Source: an uncultured Anaerovibrio sp. | GTDB taxonomy: Bacteria > Bacillota > Negativicutes > Selenomonadales > Selenomonadaceae | Reading direction: 5' to 3' | NCBI GenBank assembly: GCA_934196075.1 | Contig: CAKPVW010000006.1 | Coordinates: 1-64,000, forward strand | DNA length: 64,000 bases | Shown: positions 60,569 through 64,000 of the stretch, piece by piece | How the letters are laid out: each line of letters begins with the position of its first letter | Position numbering within the stretch: the first letter of the stretch is position 1 | Position numbers and translations under genes: made by a program | Notes under the pieces: model-generated | Database searches by the model: none | Told to the model about the DNA's origin: nothing | Seen by the model: only the letters and a program-made list of their open reading frames with translations

Positions 60569-60964
60569 ATGATTTCCACACGTGGACGCTATGCCCTGCG
60601 GGTTATGCTGGATTTGGCAGAAAATGAAAATGGCAGCTACATCCCACTCAAGGATATTGCTGCCCGTCAGGAGCTTTCCAAAAAATATTTGGAGATTATT
60701 GTTAGGGATTTGGTCAAAGCTGGACTTATTACAGGTGCCAGTGGCAAAGGCGGCGGCTACAAGCTGTGTCGAGCTCCAAAGGAATACCCTCTAGGGGAGA
60801 TTATTGAGGTGATGGAAGGCACCCTGGCCTCTGTCCACTGTCTTACGAAGGAGAAACATGATTGTTCCCGCAAATCCTTCTGCAAAACCCTCCCCCTGTG
60901 GACTGAATACCACAATCTAGTACATGATTTTTTTTATGGTAAGACATTAGAGGACCTGCTGTAA
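60569..60964 (+). CDS. Rrf2/IscR-family transcriptional regulator
   Basis: About 131 residues. The N-terminal winged helix has MISTRGRYALRVMLDLAENE, LSKKYLEIIVRDLVKAGLI and SGKGGGYKLCRAP. Three cysteines in VHCLTKEKHDCSRKSFCKT (C-x7-C-x5-C) resemble the [2Fe-2S] ligands of IscR/RsrR-type proteins, so it may sense iron-sulfur status, redox or a gas. The ATG at 60569 has GGAG 8 bases upstream. It is divergent from the CODH-like operon and is its likely regulator. Confidence 0.9.
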   Translation: MISTRGRYALRVMLDLAENENGSYIPLKDIAARQELSKKYLEIIVRDLVKAGLITGASGKGGGYKLCRAPKEYPLGEIIEVMEGTLASVHCLTKEKHDCSRKSFCKTLPLWTEYHNLVHDFFYGKTLEDLL

Positions 60965-60967
60965 TAA

Positions 60968-60990
60968 GTTGTTCCATGTCCCCTACCTTT
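60968..60990 (-). repeat. Dispersed repeat copy (inverted, partial)
   Basis: On the minus strand GGTAGGGGACATGGAACAACT, close to the end of the copy at 4088-4118. Confidence 0.5.
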
Positions 60991-61024
60991 TGCACAGAGC
61001 TACCACAAGGTTGAAGCTAGGTGG

Positions 61025-62041
61025 TTAGAGATTTTCTAGGAGCTTGATTTCGTTTTTGACCAAATATTCGTCATTTCGAGGTGCTCGCCCATTGATTAGG
61101 TACTCAAAGGCTACCTCCATGGCTCTGCGGCCTTGGCGGTAAGGGTGCTGATAGATTATGGCTGTGATAATGCCTTTTTTCATCATTTCTACGGTGGTGG
61201 GTACGCTGTCTACGGCTATGACCACTGGCCTTTGGGCCTTTGGCAGTTCCATAACAGCACGGCAGGCTCCGTATACACCGCCAGCTGCCAGATAGAGGGC
61301 CGTAATCTGTGGGTTTTGCATGAGCATGTTTTTGGTTTTGTCATAGGAGCAGATATCATCATCCTCGTTTTCTACTACAGCTGCTACATGGAAATTCGGC
61401 AGAGTGTTCATCCTTTGGCAGAATCCTTCCAGCCTCTGGCAGTGGCCTAGTACCTGTCTATTGCCTAGGACAATGCCTACATGGGCCTGACCTTGGGTGA
61501 GGGCAGCCAGCAGGGCGCAGGCGGTGATACCGCTGTTTTCATAGTCGGCACCTACATAACATTGTCTTTGGGTGGTGGAGGCATCATTATTGACGGTTAC
61601 TACGAACTTGTCCTCCTCTACCAGCTTGTCTATGGCTTCTCGGATAGCCTCATCATCTATGGGATTCACAATCAAGGCTTCGGCCTGAGGCATAACCTTG
61701 TTGATTAGCTCTAACTGAACCTGGGCATCGTACCCCTTCATGGTATATAGCTCCATCTTTAGGCCATAACTGCTGTAAAATTGCGCAGAGGTTTCCAGCC
61801 CTCTGATTACTTCGTCAAAAAAGGGATTGCCCTCAGCTGGCAAAATTACTGCCACATGAGGCTTTTTCTTGCGGGCGGCTAGAGCCTTGCCAGCTGGATT
61901 TGGCTCATAGCCTAGCTCCTTGGCAATCTGCATGATATGAGCAGCGGTTTCGGAGCTAACCCTGCCCCTGCCGTGCATTACTCTATCTACTGTTCCCCGA
62001 GAAACACCACACAGCTCGGCAATTTTTTGCATTGTTACCAT
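61025..62041 (-). CDS. LacI-family transcriptional regulator
   Basis: About 338 residues. The N-terminal helix-turn-helix and hinge read MQKIAELCGVSRGTVDRVMHGRGRVSSETAAHIM and KELGYEPNPAGKALAARKK; the rest is a periplasmic-binding-protein-like sensor (type 1, ribose-group) with VIVNPIDDEAIREAI and GVYGACRAVMELPKA. The ATG at 62041 follows AAGGAAAGGG. It probably controls the neighbouring sugar porter and DUF4867 genes, whose substrate is unknown. Confidence 0.92.
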   Translation of the reverse strand: MVTMQKIAELCGVSRGTVDRVMHGRGRVSSETAAHIMQIAKELGYEPNPAGKALAARKKKPHVAVILPAEGNPFFDEVIRGLETSAQFYSSYGLKMELYTMKGYDAQVQLELINKVMPQAEALIVNPIDDEAIREAIDKLVEEDKFVVTVNNDASTTQRQCYVGADYENSGITACALLAALTQGQAHVGIVLGNRQVLGHCQRLEGFCQRMNTLPNFHVAAVVENEDDDICSYDKTKNMLMQNPQITALYLAAGGVYGACRAVMELPKAQRPVVIAVDSVPTTVEMMKKGIITAIIYQHPYRQGRRAMEVAFEYLINGRAPRNDEYLVKNEIKLLENL

Positions 62042-62101
62042 AAAATTTTTCCCTTTCCTTACCATGTACAAACCAATTTTAGCTACCTATTTGGAAAACA
62101 G

Positions 62102-62133
62102 AAAAACCGCCTTCTACCTAGCAGGCGGTTTTT
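62102..62133 (-). terminator. Terminator between the DUF4867-type gene and the LacI gene
   Basis: An 11-bp stem (62102-62112 with 62123-62133) that ends in TTTTT on the minus strand. It also has a T-run on the plus strand. Confidence 0.75.
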
Positions 62134-62220
62134 TTGCAATTTGTAGGGCTGGCTCTAGGGCTTCGCTCCTATCTTTTATTATAACATTTCCCAGTCAAAG
62201 TTCAAGAAAATACTTGGCTT

Positions 62221-62847
62221 TTACAGCTCCAGATTCTGTCCCTGCAAGCCTACAAAGGCACCATCCTGACCTAGACCGCTGTCCTCATGGGCAATCAGCC
62301 ATTTGTTATTGACAAAGAGGAGCTTGTCCTCCCCCTCCTGACGATCTGTCTTGGTCAATGCTTCGTTGGTGTGTCGAGGCAGAATGACACCACAGCGGAA
62401 CTCCTGGCCTGGCTCTACACTGCAAGGAGCAAAATGGAGGGTGGTGGCATATAGCTCTACAGCTGTACCAGCTGGCACATGGAATACCTCAATCTGCTCG
62501 GTGGCATAGCTAAAGTTTTCTGGATCAATATCCTGCTGTTTGCCCAACATAAGGTATAGGTCGGTGGCGGCAATGTCTACCTCAGAGGAGCGATGGTACT
62601 CTACTGCGTTGAGCTTGCGGTTATAACCGCTGCAATGACCGAATTCTACGGGCTGTTCACCATAAATTTTGTCCTGCATGGTGGCAAATAGTGACAGGGC
62701 CTCAAATTCTGCTACAGATGGTTCATAAACTACGCCTTCTTTTACGGCCTCATGGTTGTTGATGGCCTGAACAAAATCTTTTGTATCTACATCCAATACC
62801 CGTCCATAGGCTCTAAATTCTTTGTCTTTGACGCTATAAATTTTCAT
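62221..62847 (-). CDS. DUF4867-type protein (cupin-like, sugar operon associated)
   Basis: About 208 residues: MKIYSVKDKEFRAYGRVLD, then an EGVVYEPSVAEFEALSLFA segment and EFGHCSGYNRKLNAVEYHRSS. The second half, with FHVPAGTAVELYATTLHFAPC and FRCGVILPRHTNEAL, looks like a cupin barrel with candidate metal residues His, Glu and His. I recall this family (DUF4867) near sugar catabolic genes; the match is from memory. The ATG at 62847 has AGGAGG. It is likely co-transcribed with the sugar porter upstream. Confidence 0.75.
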   Translation of the reverse strand: MKIYSVKDKEFRAYGRVLDVDTKDFVQAINNHEAVKEGVVYEPSVAEFEALSLFATMQDKIYGEQPVEFGHCSGYNRKLNAVEYHRSSEVDIAATDLYLMLGKQQDIDPENFSYATEQIEVFHVPAGTAVELYATTLHFAPCSVEPGQEFRCGVILPRHTNEALTKTDRQEGEDKLLFVNNKWLIAHEDSGLGQDGAFVGLQGQNLEL

Positions 62848-62887
62848 AATGTATTCCTCCTCAATCAATCCTTTTAACAGTCAATCC

Positions 62888-64000
62888 TTAACAGCCAATC
62901 TCCCGCAGCTTTTTGCCCTTCATCAAATTCTGCTCAATTTTTTCCAGGGAAACATTCTTGGTTTCTGGCACAAAGCTGATGGTCAAAACAATGAAGAAGC
63001 CGTTGAGGGCAGCGTACAGCCAGAAGGTCATGGAGGAGCCTAGAGTGTCTACCAAGGTCAGGAAGGTTGCGCCTACAATGGCACAGGTAATCCAGTTGGT
63101 CATGGTGGAGCAAGCAATACCAAATTCGCGGCTCTTGAGTGGCTGAATCTCGGAGCAAAGCACCCAAACAATAGGGCCGGCACTCATGCCGAAACCGGCA
63201 ATGCTGACCATGGTCATAATAGCTGCCAGATATGGTACAAAGCTTGGTGCGTTGCCTGCTTCCAGCATGCCCATGCATACGCCTACTACAGCCATGGAGG
63301 CTGCCATAACGCCAAAGCCGATTTTCAGGGCTGGCTTTCTGCCGCCTTTGTCTACCATGCCAATGGCGATAAAGGTGGAAAGTACAAAGACAATACCGTT
63401 GATAACTGTACCTATCATCTGGTCCTCAGTGCTGGCAAAGCCTGCTAGGCTGAGAATCTTTGGGGAATAATACATGATGACATTGAAGCCTGTAAACTGC
63501 TGCATAGCCTGCAAAAGTACCCCTAGGAATACAGCTCGTCTTACATTGGAATTGGATTTGAACAGTGCCCAGCCAGCCTGCTTTACTTTGAGGTTTTCCT
63601 TGATATCTGCCAGCTCGCTGTCAGCAACTTCCTTGCTGGCGTGAAGGGAGTTGAGAACCTTTTCTGCTGCCTCAAATCTGCCTTTGGCTGCCAGCCAACG
63701 TGGGCTGTCTGGGAGATTGAATACAGTAAAAATCAATACTACCGCTGGAATGGCGATTACCAGCAGCATCATGCGCCAGTCTCCAGTATAGCTGAAGGCG
63801 GTGTCAGAAAGGAAAGCTGCCAGAATACCTACTGTTACCATGAGCTGATAGCCAGAAATAACCTTGCCTCTGGCATCCTTATCAGACATTTCTGCCAGAT
63901 ACAGTGGTGCTGTATAGGAGGCTATGCCTACTGCCAAGCCTAGAACCAGTCTAGCGGCAATCAGCACGTCTACATTGGGTGCTATGCTGGAGCCTACACA
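62888..64000 (-). CDS. Sugar porter of the major facilitator superfamily (partial)
   Basis: 371 residues are visible; the N-terminal part (about 90 residues) lies beyond the right edge, and the frame stays open to 64000. Sugar-porter motifs are present: [25 protein letters not shown] in the first half, [17 protein letters not shown] at its end, [26 protein letters not shown] and the terminal [14 protein letters not shown]. This fits XylE/AraE/IolT-type H+-coupled importers of pentoses, hexoses or inositol. It is followed by the DUF4867-type gene and a LacI regulator. Confidence 0.93.
   Translation of the reverse strand, partial: CVGSSIAPNVDVLIAARLVLGLAVGIASYTAPLYLAEMSDKDARGKVISGYQLMVTVGILAAFLSDTAFSYTGDWRMMLLVIAIPAVVLIFTVFNLPDSPRWLAAKGRFEAAEKVLNSLHASKEVADSELADIKENLKVKQAGWALFKSNSNVRRAVFLGVLLQAMQQFTGFNVIMYYSPKILSLAGFASTEDQMIGTVINGIVFVLSTFIAIGMVDKGGRKPALKIGFGVMAASMAVVGVCMGMLEAGNAPSFVPYLAAIMTMVSIAGFGMSAGPIVWVLCSEIQPLKSREFGIACSTMTNWITCAIVGATFLTLVDTLGSSMTFWLYAALNGFFIVLTISFVPETKNVSLEKIEQNLMKGKKLREIGC

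Noticed and set aside
1..64000. tRNA or rRNA genes
   Set aside because: No TTCGA-type T-loop with flanking acceptor stems or rRNA-like stretches were found by reading; intergenic gaps are mostly short.

Overview
The window looks like a chromosomal segment of a lactate-using, succinate/propionate-type anaerobe of the diderm Firmicutes (Negativicutes, probably Selenomonadales). This is inferred from gene content: a Bacillus/Wolinella-type succinate dehydrogenase/fumarate reductase beside a two-subunit class I fumarase, lactate oxidation genes with Etf subunits, iron-sulfur serine dehydratase, a Ni-CODH-like protein, and a type IV pilus cluster. Starts are often GTG or TTG with strong AGGAGG sites. 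I saw no rRNA, tRNA or prophage genes.

Layout. 0-1.2 kb: argJ (cut by the left edge) and argC. 1.3-3.9 kb: a GT51 transglycosylase, a PepSY protein, and a convergent secreted protein; a strongly folded RNA element lies between the last two. 4.1-10 kb: sdaAA/sdaAB, dapA, an M16C peptidase and a small unknown protein. 10.1-15 kb: sdhB, sdhA, sdhC and the two fumarase subunits, all on the minus strand. 15.2-17.5 kb: a phosphoesterase, rdgB, rph and a small protein. 17.8-28.5 kb: the lactate locus. LutC, a LutB-LutA fusion, EtfB, EtfA and a GlcD-type dehydrogenase run leftward; a GntR/FadR regulator, lactate permease and an ArsB/NhaD-type permease run rightward from a palindrome-rich divergent region. 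28.6-33.8 kb: a small membrane protein, an AraC regulator, a 600-bp region of candidate small RNAs, an AGCS amino-acid symporter with an attenuator-like leader, and sstT.

33.9-46.6 kb is housekeeping: leuS, thiD, a Gfo/Idh oxidoreductase, an RsmJ-like methyltransferase, mutL, mutS, miaB, then convergent tmcAL. 46.6-54.5 kb is a complete-looking inner-membrane type IV pilus operon (pilB, pilT, pilC, four or five pseudopilins, prepilin peptidase, a compact PilM-PilN fusion, pilO) without a secretin. Its pilB start is preceded by a 17-bp A/U-only hairpin. 54.7-55.6 kb is a small accessory patch: a one-spacer CRISPR array with promoter and terminator but no cas genes, a decayed IS200/IS605 tnpB 3' end with its right-end hairpin, and a 69-residue orphan protein.

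55.7-61 kb is the most unusual locus: a CODH (CooS)-like protein with a histidine-rich N-terminal tail and an Asp where an active-site cluster Cys is expected. It is followed at once by a NitT/TauT-type ABC importer (binding protein, permease, ATPase) and is divergent from an Rrf2/IscR-type regulator with three cysteines. 61-64 kb: a LacI regulator, a DUF4867-type protein and a sugar porter cut by the right edge. A family of short dispersed intergenic repeats occurs at least seven times in the window.
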